A stretch of 64,000 nucleotides of DNA from the NCBI RefSeq assembly GCF_954871325.1, contig NC_088776.1, positions 41,806,569 through 41,870,568 of the forward strand. The letters are read 5' to 3'. The notes under the pieces were generated by a model, which was not told where the DNA came from, did not search any database, and was given only the letters and a program-made list of their open reading frames with translations. Positions 1 to 12,800 of the stretch are shown piece by piece; positions within the stretch are counted from its first letter, which is position 1; each line of letters begins with the position of its first letter. Source of the stretch: Gordionus sp. m RMFG-2023. Taxonomy: Eukaryota; Nematomorpha; Gordioida; Chordodea; Parachordodidae. The translations under genes were made by a program, and so were the position numbers.

Positions 1-322
1 AACTAGAAGAAAGGAGAGAAAAGTGACACCGGCACGCAATAACTTAATGGCATACTCATTGGTAGTAATGGAAACAACATCAAACAATTCATAGCGGATT
101 CTAATGCCCAAAGTACAGTAAGTGACCATTGTGACGTAAACAGCCGTAACGTTATCAAACCATAACTATTATAGTCTATTAGATAAGGTTATTGAAGCTC
201 AAACCATAATGGCAGCCAGAGCTAGGCAATGTAAACGATTCAACAACGACTTGGGATTTAAAATTCATTAGCATATTGTAACCCTTCACTAATAATAATT
301 TCTAGAAAAACACTAAAAATAG
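1..322. other. Flanking DNA, no gene recognised
   Basis: No open frame or repeat that I can identify. The last eight bases (315-322, aaaaatag) are the left target-site duplication of the hAT element that follows. Confidence 0.5.
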
Positions 323-1065
323 TAGTGCTGTAAAGTAACGTCGTCACTAACTTCGTTACCTTTTTTGAAGAAAAGGAACGTCATTCGTTACCTTTCTCTA
401 GAGGTAACGGTAACGCGTTTCTTTTATTGAGTAACGGTAACGCAAAACGTTACTCGTTAATTTAAATTTTTTCTTAAAAAATATTTAAAAAAAAACATTT
501 TATTATACTATAAAATTACTTTTATTTATTTTTTAATATAAATAATTTAAGCCGAGTTTTTAATTCATATCAAACCACCATTCCTTCATTTTTTATTTAA
601 ATTCTCGTTAAATTTTCATTCGAATGTTAATCTAATTAATATATAATCAAAATTCAAAGTAAATGTAGCAATAATATTATTATTCTATTTTATAATTTTT
701 TAAGGATATTATGTCTATAGTATACTTACTTCTTCAGATGAAGATGATTTAACCCTTCTCTGGCCCCAATTTGAAACATATTTTACACCAGTAAAGAAAA
801 TTAGATACAAAGTCTACACTTTGTAAATGTAAATTATGCCTCAACGCAAATATTTCAACCACAATGTCCAGCAGTTCAAACTTTAAAAAAGCATATGAAA
901 GTAAAAAGATGAATTAATACATTATTTTTTAAAACATTACTTTAATAATAGAATATTAAATCATGGCTATTATAAAATAACCAATAAAAGAAGTATTCTT
1001 TCATAATATTTTGAAAAGTTTAATCATGAAATTAAAATATAAGCAATTAAATTATACTATAGTAT

Positions 1066-1150
1066 AGGGCTGCGAACCAACATTAAAAACCTAGATTAAC
1101 AAAATATTGGTATTGTTTTAAACAATATTTTCTATTTCTTTTTTTTAGTA
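1066..1150 (+). repeat. Left copy of an inverted repeat (agggctgcgaaccaa end)
   Basis: The stretch starting agggctgcgaaccaacatt matches the reverse complement of 3865-3983 over about 80 bases, including the cctagattaac-aaatatt core. It looks like the terminus of a MITE or hAT end lying inside the 323-3504 element. The matching end lies outside that element, so the two are probably independent copies. Confidence 0.5.
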
Positions 1151-1644
1151 TGCTATTGGTTTAATTTCAAATTGTTTATAAATTTATAGAATAAAATAGT
1201 TATTTTAAAAATTTTTGTTTAATATATATATATATATATGGAATAAAACTATGAAACAATATTGTTTTAGAGTACTGAACTAGATATTTTTCTTGATCTT
1301 TTTTAAAGGATAATTCTGAAAAAGATAAGAAATTGAAAAATGATCTTTGGAAATCATAATTTTAATTTTTAATGTTTTCCTTGACAATAAGATTAGTGAG
1401 GGATTAATAGCAATTAAAATTTTTTAAAAGATATATCTTCAATTATTAAGAGGCTAAGTTATTTTTAATAAAAAATTTAGGTAATAATATTTTAATTAAA
1501 AAATTATAGACTGTACATTCCTCAAAAATGACAGAGATTAATGAACATTTGAATAGTAATAAAAAGAAATTGAAGCCAATCAACTCACACTCATTTAGAT
1601 GCAGAATCCATCTACAACAATTATAAAAATAGCACAATTCGCTG

Positions 1645-3278
1645 TTGATGATTTAATTTTGTAATTGAAGAATTACAACCATTTACAATTGTAGAAAGCA
1701 GCATTCATTAATGTCATCAAAAAATTGCAGCCAACTAAAATATATGATGTCTAGGCCTACCCCCGTATTAAAAATTAACGAAGCGTATGACACCATGGCA
1801 AAGAAATTAGTAGATTTGTTGTGTATCCCAAAAATTGTCTGTACAACTGTAAATTCTTGGTCAGCTTATCATCGGTATATAAAATATATATTTTATTTGA
1901 TAATATTGTATTTTAAAAAAGTTCTTATTTAGGGATGTGACGGTACACTTGCTACAACCAGACACTCTTGAGAGTATTTCAACCCCAAATACACACATTT
2001 GATCTAGCAAAAATAATCTTTGAAGTTTTTAGAACATATAAGATACAAAATAAAGTTGTCAAATGCATACCGAGCTAGAAATTGTATAAAAGCTTTCAAG
2101 TAAAAAAATTGTAATATATTTATTAGAGTATATGAACAAGGAGAGGAATCGGATGATTAAATAGTTCCTCTGTCATTATTTGATCTACTGAAAATCAAAA
2201 TACTAATGATAATATTGTATATTTATCTAAGCATCATTCCTGTTCAGCACTTACTCTAAATCTCATTGCAAGTGTTGACATTGAAAAGGCAAAAATTACA
2301 TTTTCTAATATAAGCTATTGTGGAATAAACATAGGGAATCTTCAAACAGTGCAGCCATTTTTAAGGAAAACATGGGAATATATCTGATTAAACAGTTTAT
2401 AATAAGATGGAACTCTTTTAAAACTATGTGAAATTAATAAATAGTCTTATTAAGGAGAATTGCTAAAAATTTGATCTAGTGATAAAACTGAATCACAGAT
2501 TTTCAGATAAGGACAAAGTCGTTCATGGTTGAATATTGTATGGTTAGTATTAATTAATAAATATGATATATATATATATATATATATGATTTTATAGGTT
2601 ATGAAACCGATTGCTACGGCTCTTTCAATTTTAGAGAGAGAACAAAAAATGCATTTTGGATATCTCACTCCCACGATAACTATTATTATAATATTAAAAC
2701 TTTAAAAAATGGCTTTAAATAATTTCAAGTTTTGTAAGTCGCTTATTAATTCAATCCTGGAAGGCATAAATAAAAGGTATAAAGTTCAAATATTGCTTAC
2801 AATTTATATTTTGATTATCTTTTATTTTCAATAAATTCAAACACATCTATAAAAATGAATATATACTATCCGTAATTATTCACCCGCTATTTTAATTGGA
2901 TTGGCCCTGGATAAAATTAGAGGTCAACAAAGGAAGAATGCTAGAACTTTGAAAAAAGATCTTGATAAAGAATGAGCAGACTTAATTCTTTTATCAACAC
3001 ACATACCAGAATATTTTCTGATAAAGATAAAAAAAAAATTTGATAAGGAAATGAATGAAGATCCTTGTGAAAATGATCTATTAAGCTTTCAAAATAAAGT
3101 TAATTATTTTAATATTTTTAATAAATTCCCTAATTAAAATTTTTATTTATTAAATATAATACAACTCTCCCATCTTTTGCGAATTGAACGTGTGTTTAGC
3201 ACGGTGAAAGCTGTGTTAAGCACCAAGCGCTCTTGTTTGTCTGATCAAAATTTTGAAAATCAATTGTTGCTAAAATAA
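1645..3278 (+). pseudogene. hAT transposase pseudogene (BED/hATC type)
   Basis: Remnants appear in order. A stretch near 1650-1700 reads FVIEELQPFTIVES, matching the 'F.ve...PF..ve' motif of hAT transposases. 1711-1932 contains YDTMAKKLVDLL...VCTTVNSWSAYHR, the part of the catalytic domain where family members read 'TTD.WtS'. 1970-2090 contains THFDLAKIIFEVF. Near 2880 is an HPLF-like segment. 3180-3278 encodes RIERVFSTVKAVLSTKRSCL and ends LLLK-stop, the hATC dimerisation domain. The pieces lie in different frames with stops between them, so no intact protein is made. It belongs to the element at 323-3504. The assignment to hAT is firm; the subfamily is not. Confidence 0.75.
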
Positions 3279-3864
3279 ATAAAAAATTGTTACAAAAAGA
3301 TGTTATCTTATATATAATATATTATTTTTGTATAATTTTATTTATAGTATAATTAAATATATGAAAATTGTTTTTATTAAAAGATCTTATCTTATACATT
3401 CATTTTGTATAGTTTTATAAAAAAAATATTTTTTTTTGTATAAATGTTTTAAGTAACGAGCAATGATAACGCGTTTCTTTTTTGTAGTAACGTTTACGGC
3501 ACTAAAAAATAGTGATTATGAAACAATATGCTCATTTAATAATCTAAAATCTTTACTTTAAAACATTACGTCTAAATTTTCCTTAACAGAGGACATATGG
3601 TCCTCCGCAAATAAAATACCCTTTATGGGCATAATAATTTATTATATTGATAATGACTTTAAATTAAATAATCATTTATTAGATTTTATTCCTTTTAAAT
3701 CAGCACATAATTCTATTAATATTTTTATTTATGTATTAAAAGTAAAATTTGAAAATGATTATGTATTACATTAGACACAAGTAATAATTTAGCATTTCTA
3801 AAAATTTTAATCAAAAGGATAATTTTAATTTAAATCTTGTTTAAACTAATACAAATATATACCA

Positions 3865-3983
3865 ATATACGCTAATACCAATAAAAGAAATAGAAAATAT
3901 TAATTAAACCAATACCAATTTTAGACCCAATACAAATACAATATTTCGTTAATCTAGTGTTTTTAATATTGGTTCCCAGCCCT
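3865..3983 (-). repeat. Right copy of the inverted repeat at 1066-1150
   Basis: Read on the minus strand it begins agggctgggaaccaatatt and continues through ctagattaacgaaatatt, matching 1066-1150. No target duplication could be assigned. Confidence 0.5.
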
Positions 3984-5700
3984 AATCACAATGCCTGCAC
4001 ATACCAAGTGCCTTATAATTTCTTAACTATTTATTCATTAGGATCGCTATGATCAGCCTTTCTTACAGAAACTTTTTCGAGGATCGACAAAATGCTTGGT
4101 GAGATCCTAATCTTTGAAGAAGGAGGCAAGTTTACCGAAAGAAATTAAGGTAGTGAAAATTAATGGAATAAAAGACATGATCTTTTGAAATTTCGAAATA
4201 TTTGTAACCTTTGAGCCGTTTGCTTTTGCTCATATGAGTTGGGTGTTTAATTTGGGGGTCAATGGATCTATATAGGAATCTCAAACAAGAAATTGGCTCT
4301 TTTTCGGTTGAACCATTTCCGTCAGGCCGCTTCTTACTATAGGATTTAAAGAGTGTCTGGATAGTTTAACTGCAGATATTTGGGCATTTTAATGCTTGTT
4401 GGACCAGGAAATTGCGTTGGTGATGCTGAGAATTCGACCTTTACATGATCAGTAGCTTAAACTGTGCCTTTCTTTGCTGTCTATGGGGGTTCTGCAGCCA
4501 GGAAAGATGTGAGGAAAGGTTATCATACTATTAAGGCGAATTCCTATAGCCCGTGTAAGCTAATTATTGTGAGTTAGGGCTGAAGCTTTTTAGAAAAGTT
4601 AAATCAAAAATTCGTATCGGGATTCATTAATTAAAGAAGTGAAGAAGGAATTGATTGATAGCTCCTATATAATAGAGATTTAACGCACCGAGCTACAGCT
4701 GGCTTATGCCAATCCTTCTATCTGTTAAATTCAGGTGATGAGACATTAACGAAACGCGTCTTCCATAACACAATAGCGTAATATAAGTTATTTTTTGAGT
4801 TATGAGAGTTGATAATAGGCTAGAAAGTAGACTGTTCGAAATAAAGGCAACGAGAACAAGATCATGGGAAGATATAATCCTAAAACCACTTTTTGGCGGA
4901 TTATAAAGCCTAAGCCCATGTAGATTCATTAAATTTTAGGTTCAACATATTATCGATTAGATATTTCATTCCCTTTCATAAATGTTAAGAGGGATGAGAA
5001 ATTTAAAAATAGGAGTTAAGTGCAAAGCATAAAAGATATGTGGAATGCTAAAGAAGTTTTTCAGGGTATAGTAACAAGTCAAGAAGGTCAAACTTATGGA
5101 GAATATCAAGAGAGGAATAAAGGAAGGCATTGTTTGCAGTAAATTCGCCTACTGGGAAGCCTAAATGTGTTAGTTCCTCCTTGGTGGTTATTTTGAAATT
5201 GTGTAATAGGAAAATTTTACTTGAGCAAATTCGGAATGTCTGGGGTTGAGAATGAGATCAACAGTGCATACCATTTCCTTTATAATGCTTACAGCCTAAT
5301 TGATTTCCAATTGAAATCCACTAATGATTCTGTCGTCTATATACCAGACATGGAGTGAAAGGGAGCATTCTGAATTAACGTTAGGATTATCTTATTTTTC
5401 CAAGGCAAAATAAAAAAAATCCTAGGGGATAATTTTGTTGGATGCCTCAGTTGAGAATACTTTCTGATAGTTGAATTGCAAAATTGAAGGAAATGCAACA
5501 CGAATATAGGAATTTGGCATAATAAGGGATTAATTGTAAGAATGAGCAAGGAAGAGGATGTAGTGCATTAGCAAAATCAATTTGGATAAGTGCCTTTCCT
5601 ACTTCATCTGAAGTGAAATCGGAAGCACAATGAAAATGGTTGTTGACTGATAGATTCTAAAGTACAGGAGTTTTATGTAGGTCTCATAAGAGTTGTCAGC
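3984..5700 (+). other. GC-richer unrecognised segment, left part
   Basis: This block is visibly less AT-rich than its surroundings and has a purine-rich, once-coding look on the + strand (for example 5041-5160 and 5180-5340). All frames are broken by stops and I found no domain. It continues at 7468-7860 on the other side of a hAT insertion, so it was one block of about 2.1 kb. It may be an old retroelement, an old gene or a foreign fragment. Confidence 0.35.
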
Positions 5701-5708
5701 TAGTGAAT

Positions 5709-7459
5709 CAGTGGCGTAGCCAGGATTTATCATGGGGGGAAGGAGGGGGTTAAAACTTTTTTGGGGGCTTCGCCCCCCAAACCTCCCATTTTTTTGAACA
5801 TTTAATTGCTTATATTTTTGGATTTGTTAAAATTGTTTTATATTTTCATATAACAAAATTTTAAGGTATTTTATTATATATTTTACATTCCTTTATTTAA
5901 TCATGTATATATTTTTATCAATTAAAATATTTTCAAAATGTTGATATTTTATATAATACAGATTTTAATATTAGAAATTATAATGTATAAAGACTCTATT
6001 TTTTAAAAAAGTATTTTTTTACAATTATATAAAATATGTGTAATTCTTATGCAAATAATGGTATTTAAAAAAATATGATGATATTATCTTATAAATAATA
6101 CTTTTTTTACAAAAAAAAATTGATTATATATTAAAACTAATAAAATTTTATTGCTATTTTTTGATTTGAATTTAAAAAGAGAGGTCTACTTTTCTCTGAG
6201 ATTTTGCTAATTTCATCTAGAATCAAATTTTTATCTAAAATAATCTCCTTATAAATATTCAATAGGGCTAATCCATTTAAACGTTTTTCACCGGTTGTGT
6301 TTCTTAAATAGGTTTTTAACCTTTTTAAAGTTGAAAAAGACCTTTCATTAGTGCAGTTGCTAATTGGCAAGGTAGCTAAAATAATTTAAAATGTTTTGAT
6401 ATTAGGCAGGGAATCTAAAATGCAATTACACACGGAAAGGGCCTGCAGAGCCTTTTTTGGTCTCAAAGAACACCCTATTCTGTCAAGATTTTTATGCCAA
6501 AATTCGACATCACAAAGTAACTTATCATATGAACCTACTAAATCATCAGCATAAACTGAGATTTTTTTAATATTCTCTCGTGTTTCAAGTGTAATCTATA
6601 GTTTAGACTCAACCGGCAAAAGAAAATAAAAGCTTTTTAAAATATAATTATGACTAATAAATCTTTCTTTTAATTGAAATAAAAATGTATCATTAAGGGG
6701 AATAAAAATGTTTATTTTATAAAAATCCTCAATCGTAGATGCATCAATATTTGATCGATTGGATTATCTAGAGTCTACTCTAAGTTTAAAAATTTCAATT
6801 CCAAACTATTAGCAATCTCCTTTACTTTTTCATATATTTTATGAAATTTTTCATCCACATTCTCTGTGATATTTGTTAATATTTCAACAATATCCTTTGC
6901 TCTATTCATAATCTCCCTTAAATTTAAATCAATTTTTTGTAGCATTTTGCTAAAATCATATGTATAATTAAATAAAAAATAAACACATTGAATTGAAATT
7001 AAAAACTGTGGCTTAATAATAGCCTGCAAAAGATTTTCGGCATCTGCTGAATCTTTTTCCTTGCTTGATATATAAAATTCTAGTGTTGCAAAGACAACAT
7101 CATATGGTTCAATAAAGAGTTTCACTGACTCTTGTCTTTCGATATATCTGGTCGGACAAAATATCTTTAGTTTTTTTTTTTTGATTTTTTGAGTCAATAT
7201 CATGATGTTTGAATAAATAACTCCCTTTTTTTGGGTGGTGTGAAATTCATATTGAAAATGAGAAATATATATTTTAATAAAATAGAATATGAAATGCAAA
7301 ATAATATAAAATTTATTTAATAAATTTAAAAAAAATCAAATGTGTTTATCTATTATTATTTAAAATAAATTTAAAACATAAAAATCAAGCGTTTCGTTTA
7401 TTAAGAATTTATTAAATTAAAATTAAAAAATAAAAATATCCCCCATACCTACGCCACTT
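5709..7459 (-). mobile_element. hAT transposon with TIR cagtggcgtagccagg and 8-bp TSD
   Basis: The left terminus is cagtggcgtagccaggattt. The right terminus, reverse-complemented, is aagtggcgtaggtatggg. An exact 8-bp duplication, tagtgaat, lies at 5701-5708 and 7460-7467. A G-run and the gggggcttcgccccc hairpin follow the left end, as in the other elements of this TIR family here. The minus strand carries broken transposase pieces. Length is 1751 bp, shorter than an autonomous element, and the reading frame is broken. Confidence 0.88.
6137..7299 (-). pseudogene. hAT transposase pseudogene (ZMYM1-like)
   Basis: On the minus strand, 7299-6775 encodes a 174-residue fragment of the middle of the transposase (…FSKMLQKIDLNLREIMNRAK…). 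6370-6137 encodes the C-terminal dimerisation domain with CTNERSFSTLKRLKTYLRN followed by RLNGLALLNI, which is diagnostic of ZMYM1-type hAT proteins. The 400 bp between them has matching low-similarity frames interrupted by stops. The N-terminal zinc finger and DUF4371 region are absent. Non-functional remnant inside the 5709-7459 element. Confidence 0.8.
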
Positions 7460-7467
7460 TAGTGAAT

Positions 7468-7860
7468 CATAAATAGCAATTTGAGAGCATCTTTAATGTT
7501 TAGACAGTCGATTTTCTTTAAAATAAGTTTGGCTTTAAGCTCAAGAGGTGTCTTTTTATTATAAAAAAATCGTGGGTCCTTTAAACTCTTGGAGATGGGG
7601 AGAAATGTTGTGGCGCATCTTCAATTTGTTACGTTAAAGAATTCTTGTAGGTTGTTAGATAGCCTGAAGGTGCTATATCCAAAGTATGGGAATTTAAGCC
7701 ATAACATATCTTGTTTAGCAATTCTTGATATGATGCTTGGTTTTGTTGTTGAACATTATGTTCGAGAAAGAGTTATTAGAAGCAAGGGAGTTCTGTGAAT
7801 GGACTAGGAAACAGGCAACCGTTCTGGAAGAGAGGTAATTTACGTTATTTTATTTATAAA
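7468..7860 (+). other. GC-richer unrecognised segment, right part
   Basis: Continuation of 3984-5700 after the hAT insertion. A 69-codon open frame at 7589-7798 (…LQFVTLKNSCRLLDSLKV…) has no family I recognise and may be part of the same ancient coding block. No splice structure is evident. Confidence 0.3.
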
Positions 7861-8339
7861 GTGGCGTTGAAGGTCTTGTATGAGGGCACCTGTTAATAAT
7901 ATATTCATAATCGCGAAACTGTCATTAACAGGTCCATAATCAGAAATTTCCCTCTGGGGGAGGGCAACTGTTTATTTAGAAAGGCCAATATTTTTTGAAA
8001 TAAAACAAATAGTTAGGCGCTCAGAAATATTTTGCTATTTTAATTGAAAATTTGTAAGTATAAATATATAAAATATAACTGACTTTGTTAAATTTTAACA
8101 TAAGTGAATAAAAAATAAATTTTAGGTTATTATTTTTTCATTTGCCATTAAGACTAAGTTTAGTTTTCTTTTATTTTTCATTGACTCTCTAACTTGGAAG
8201 TAGATAAATATGAAAATATTGAATAACTTACGTTATATTCAAATATGTTAGGTAGAAATAAGTAATATGTAAGGTCTGCCTGAGTGCCTTTCGGCGCCTG
8301 GGATCGGTTCAGTTACACTCCATTAAACAAATTAGTATC
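7861..8339. other. AT-rich DNA, no gene seen
   Basis: No supported gene. A short GC island (8275-8310, including cggcgcctgggatcggttc) stands out from its surroundings but matches nothing I can name. Confidence 0.4.
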
Positions 8340-8655
8340 TTAAAAGAATATTTGTCCTCTGAAATGTAGAATATTAGTTCCCTTTTTAAAAATCTTAGTC
8401 CTCTTAAAATATTTTATATAATATTATTATATTTAATATGTATTGGTCTATAATACGTTTAAGTGTAATCTCATGATAAGCAGGAAGTAGTTTTCCATTT
8501 TAAATATCACTAAGAAAAGAGTTATTTGGAAAAAGTATTCGACCCCTTATAAATATTTGCCCTCTTTCTATTTTTTTTAAAAAATATAATATTAATAGTT
8601 GACATGTATTGGCCCAATTAACGTTTAAGTATCATCGAATGATATGCAGGAAGTA
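8340..8655 (+). repeat. Diverged direct duplication, ~165-bp unit
   Basis: Two copies, about 8340-8495 and 8530-8655, share atgtattgg…cgtttaagt…gat-a-gcaggaagta in the same order. They look like an old tandem duplication. Confidence 0.5.
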
Positions 8656-8760
8656 CAGTGGCTTTGCCAAGATATTTCAGTGGGGGGGGGGGTCTTTAAA
8701 TTTTTTTGGGGGGCTTCAACTCCAAATTCCGTATAGCCAGGCATTCCATCAGGTCTTTCC
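8656..8760 (+). mobile_element. Degenerate hAT-like terminus
   Basis: The sequence cagtggctttgccaagat is followed by a G10 run and ggggggcttc. This is the same layout as the left end of the element at 5709 (cagtggcgtagccaggat, G-run, hairpin). No matching right end or target duplication was found, so this is a truncated or decayed copy. Confidence 0.45.
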
Positions 8761-9182
8761 TATAAAAATTATATATTATTGATTTATTTGTGGTTATCTT
8801 TATATCATCTCCGATAAAGTTGGCTGAACAATTCTCTAATTCCAAAATATGGCAATTTCTTGCGATTAATCTAAAAGGATAAGTCAAATGTATTCCAAAA
8901 GTAAGTGAATGAATAAAGTTGAGAAACATAGGCGCAAACAATATATTTATCAAATATGACTCGGATTAACCGAAAGAACTACCATTAAGTTATAGGTCGG
9001 CGAATATAATGGCGTAAACTGGGGTAACTATCACCAAAAATGGACTCAAGTCTGCAGAATATGGCTCATAGCGTGAATGAATAAAAAAAATGACCCAATA
9101 ATGGTTAAAGCTGAAAAATATATCCATGATGCTAATAAATTGATAAGAAAAAAACACGTGAATAATAAATAAAAATCTGAAA

Positions 9183-9826
9183 GAGAGGTCAGCAAAGCCC
9201 GGCTTAGGCCTGTTAAGAATTTTTGCACGAGTTATCCAGCCCGGCCCCTAAAAATTTTACTAAGGCCCGGCTCGGCAAAGTTTTGCGAAAAGTCGGCACC
9301 GGCCCATTAAATTTTTTTGTACGAATTTTCCGGCATGCGCATTTTTAATATCTATATATTTCCCAATGTCCGTTAAGGTATATAGCTCTTCTCTATGGCT
9401 GTATATTTTTACAACAACCGTTTTATAAATCAATTTTATTTATATCTGTATTATGCATTTTTAATAATTGTATCATATCATAGATAAATTGTTTAATTTT
9501 TTGTGAATTTATATTTACTATATTATTTATTTTTAGTTAGAAATACAAAAAAAAATCATATTACAGTTTATTTTCAAATAGGATTAATAAAAATAAAATA
9601 CTATCTTGAAATTCAAAAAAATCTATCAAAATTTTAATGCCAGAGCTGGCCTATTATAATTTTGCGAAAAATTATATATTTACTAGACTATACCTGATAT
9701 TTTATGTATAAATTGTCGAGCCGGGTCATAAAATTTTTTATGCACGAATTTCCTAACCCGTTATATTTTTAAAAAAAATTTCCAGGGCTTGCGAGATGTC
9801 GGGCCGGCCAGGCATTGCAGATCTCT
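9183..9826. mobile_element. Non-autonomous element with GC-rich termini
   Basis: The left end is agaggtcagcaaagcccggc and the right end, reverse-complemented, is agagatctgcaatgcctggc, both followed by CCGGCCC-rich subterminal DNA. The same terminus (tagaggtctgca) bounds the elements at 42606, 43241 and 54437, which have hAT-type 8-bp duplications. No clean duplication is visible at this copy. Confidence 0.55.
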
Positions 9827-12800
9827 AAATAAAATATCATAAAGCGCTAATGAATAACGTAAAATTTAAGCAAATAGCGTCAAATATTAAGTTTTTTATA
9901 TTTTAATAACTTTGAACTTTGTACTTTATTTTTGAATCTAATTTATATATTTTCTACACTAATTTTAAAAAGCTTATATATTTTTATATTTAAAAAAATT
10001 CCAGGGGAGAGGATAGACCAATTTAAGAAATGGATGCTTATGTTTTTTAAATTGCTTGTACTAGACTATATTAATATTGTAAATAGGAAATTTTAATAAA
10101 AATATCTGTTTGAAATTATATATTTTTTAGATAAACAACCCAACCTTGTACCGGAATAAAATTAATTATGTAAAATATGATGACGTTTTTGGTAAAAAAA
10201 AAATTTTTTTTTAACACAGTATAAATTATGTGATGATATGATTTCTCTTCATTTATAAAAAAAAAGATCAATCTAAAAATTTAACTTTTCTACCTAAATG
10301 TAAGTTATGCATAAAATAGACATTTTATAATCTCTAAACAAAGTAGGAAAAAAAATTTACCTGATTTTTATTTATGTAAATTCATGGTTATTACTATAAC
10401 AAAATATAATAATATTTAATTGAAATTAGGACTTTTCATTAGACCTATTTTTCTAATCTTGTCAGGCCTTTGAGAAAATGTTGCTATCTAACCCTGCAAT
10501 CAGAGTTAGAGCGAATTCGCGGCGAAGTATATATAGCTGCGAATTCGCGTTATCTACTCCCTGAGATCGGCACATGATGATTCTAAAACCCGTCCATGAT
10601 TATTAATTAATTTGAAATTTAGAAATGTTGAAAATTATTTAATTTCGTCGCGAATTATGCCGGGTAACCAATCTGGTCCTGCTTTTTCCTAAGGTCTGAG
10701 CCCCTTAGTCTCATAGATCCAATTTTTCAAAGAAGTTACGAAATACCATTCATTTGCTTTTAAAGAAAGCGCGAAAATTATAAGCAACTGAAGAAATAAT
10801 ATGATATAATTTTATAGATAAGAAAATTTTGAAAAATAATTGATTAAAATTTTTGCAGAAGTTCGAGTCCTTTCCCAAATAAAGTTTCCAACCCAATCCG
10901 CCCGACTGAGTCTTAAGAGAGTTATTTCCGGAGGTTCAGGATGGGATTGAATTTGAAATCAATTTATGTATTGTTTTTATTTCGAACATTTTATTTGTTA
11001 AAATTATTTTTAGGCATTCAGTACTATCGTGGGATCTATATGAACTTATAAATTGTTAATTTATTAGGATCTTAAATCTTATTTACTTTAAATATTAACT
11101 TTATAAAATGCCTGAGTAAAAATAAAATTTCCCTTTTAGAAAAGTTTGACATAAGTTATAACTATTCTCATCTTTTTTATTTATCATAATAAATTAAAAT
11201 AAATAATTTTATAAAGTTTAAGGTTGGAGTTAATTATTAATAAAAAAATTTACCAGATACGTACAACTAATATTTATATCGGTTACGGCTATTAGCCATA
11301 GTCTTCTTTATGGTCAAAGTTATTTAATTCAATCTTAGCCATTTTTCTTGACTTCTATTAGGTTAAACTAAGCCGTTTCCCCATTTATATATAATACGCT
11401 TAACACTAATAATCACCTTTTAAATTCTTATTTTAATATAAGTTGAGACGACAGATGTAATCAATTGTTGGGTTTTTAAAATAAAATTTCAAATACATTC
11501 GAAACATTTAATTCTTCCGTTCCAAATCTGTAGAAAAATAATTTTCTCTCCCACTTAAGAATATTAAAAAGGATATATTAGGTTAAAAATAAATTTTATA
11601 TGTTTTACCAATCACTAATTTGTATTGAGGCTTTATTATAATTTCAGTAGCACTCTACTACATAAATAGGGCATTGGCTTTTTTAGAATTTACAGTAAAA
11701 ATAATTTTTGGGTAAGGAATGTAAGTGCAATTCATTTTTCTTTCAGTACAGTTTTTATTTAAATTTTAAATATATAAAAAAAATATTGATTGATGAATGA
11801 GATTTACTGTTGCATCTTTCATGTGAAATAGTCTGATTATAATATCAGTGATAATATTTAAAAAGGGTTGTTTTTTATACATAGTATAGCTTCCGTTTAT
11901 TTATTTGTATTATCATTTTATTATTTCCAGGATTAATTTTTCTTTTTTAAAATTTAGGCGCGGATATTTATAATATAACATAATAAATAATAAATTAGAT
12001 TCTTTAATAAAAGATAATTAATAATTATTAATTTACAACTACATTGCCTAAAAATCGGTGTTATCATTAATATTGCGTATGAAGATAAAAAAAAAGAGGG
12101 TATGTTATTTGAATTATAATTAATAATGATATTAATTAAAATGTGATTATTAATTACCTCAGTGATATTAAAATCATCTTGTGTTTTTATATTGCGTTCA
12201 AAGCATTCATCATTTTTATGCTTAAGAGCTTCGGGGAGTTTTGGAAGACTCATGTTCTTCATTGACATAACAAATGATACCGCTATAATTAATTATCATT
12301 TTAATTATAAATTTTGTGTAATCAAATAATATGTAAAATTTATTGAAATATGTAGAACTTAGATCACACTCATTATCCTTGGATACAAATATTGTATAAT
12401 TAATTCTCCTTTTTTGAAACTTTTTCTAAAATATTCATTAAAATAAATTTGATCAAACAAAATTTTTAATAAAATGTTAGAACTTAGAAATGAATATTAA
12501 AAAAAATATAAGTTTTGAACACTTTTTTCTTCTTATAAATCTTGCAAATTTGGAGTTTTCAAATTTTAAAGAAAACCTAATAAATATTTATCATAAACAT
12601 TTTAGTCCAAGTTCTATTAATTATTTTTTTAATTCCTTAATCATATTGATAAAGTCCACTATCTCGACTCATTTGCAGATTTAAAAATTTATATTTTATT
12701 GACCTATTAAATTACGAACAAAGTTTAAAAGATAAAAAAAAAGTAAGTTATAAAATAGATATAAATTTTTAAAATTTGCATAACTTTTGAGACTAATGAG

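Larger units (their letters stand above)
323..3504 (+). mobile_element. hAT transposon, degraded, with TIRs and 8-bp TSD
   Basis: The left end reads tagtgctgtaaagtaacg and the right end is the reverse complement of tagtgccgtaaacgttac, so the terminal inverted repeats match with few changes. The 8-bp direct repeat aaaaatag flanks both ends (315-322 and 3505-3512), the duplication size made by hAT transposases. Further GTAACG-rich subterminal repeats lie at 355-450 and 3450-3495. The interior holds a frameshifted transposase. Length is 3182 bp, normal for an autonomous hAT. A TA microsatellite near 1222-1240 and an unrelated repeat end at 1066 show later decay or nested insertion. Confidence 0.85.

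Noticed and set aside
12490-12684. 64-codon open frame
   Set aside because: Composition is what AT-rich random DNA gives (Ile/Asn/Phe/Leu); no motif, no splice or promoter context.
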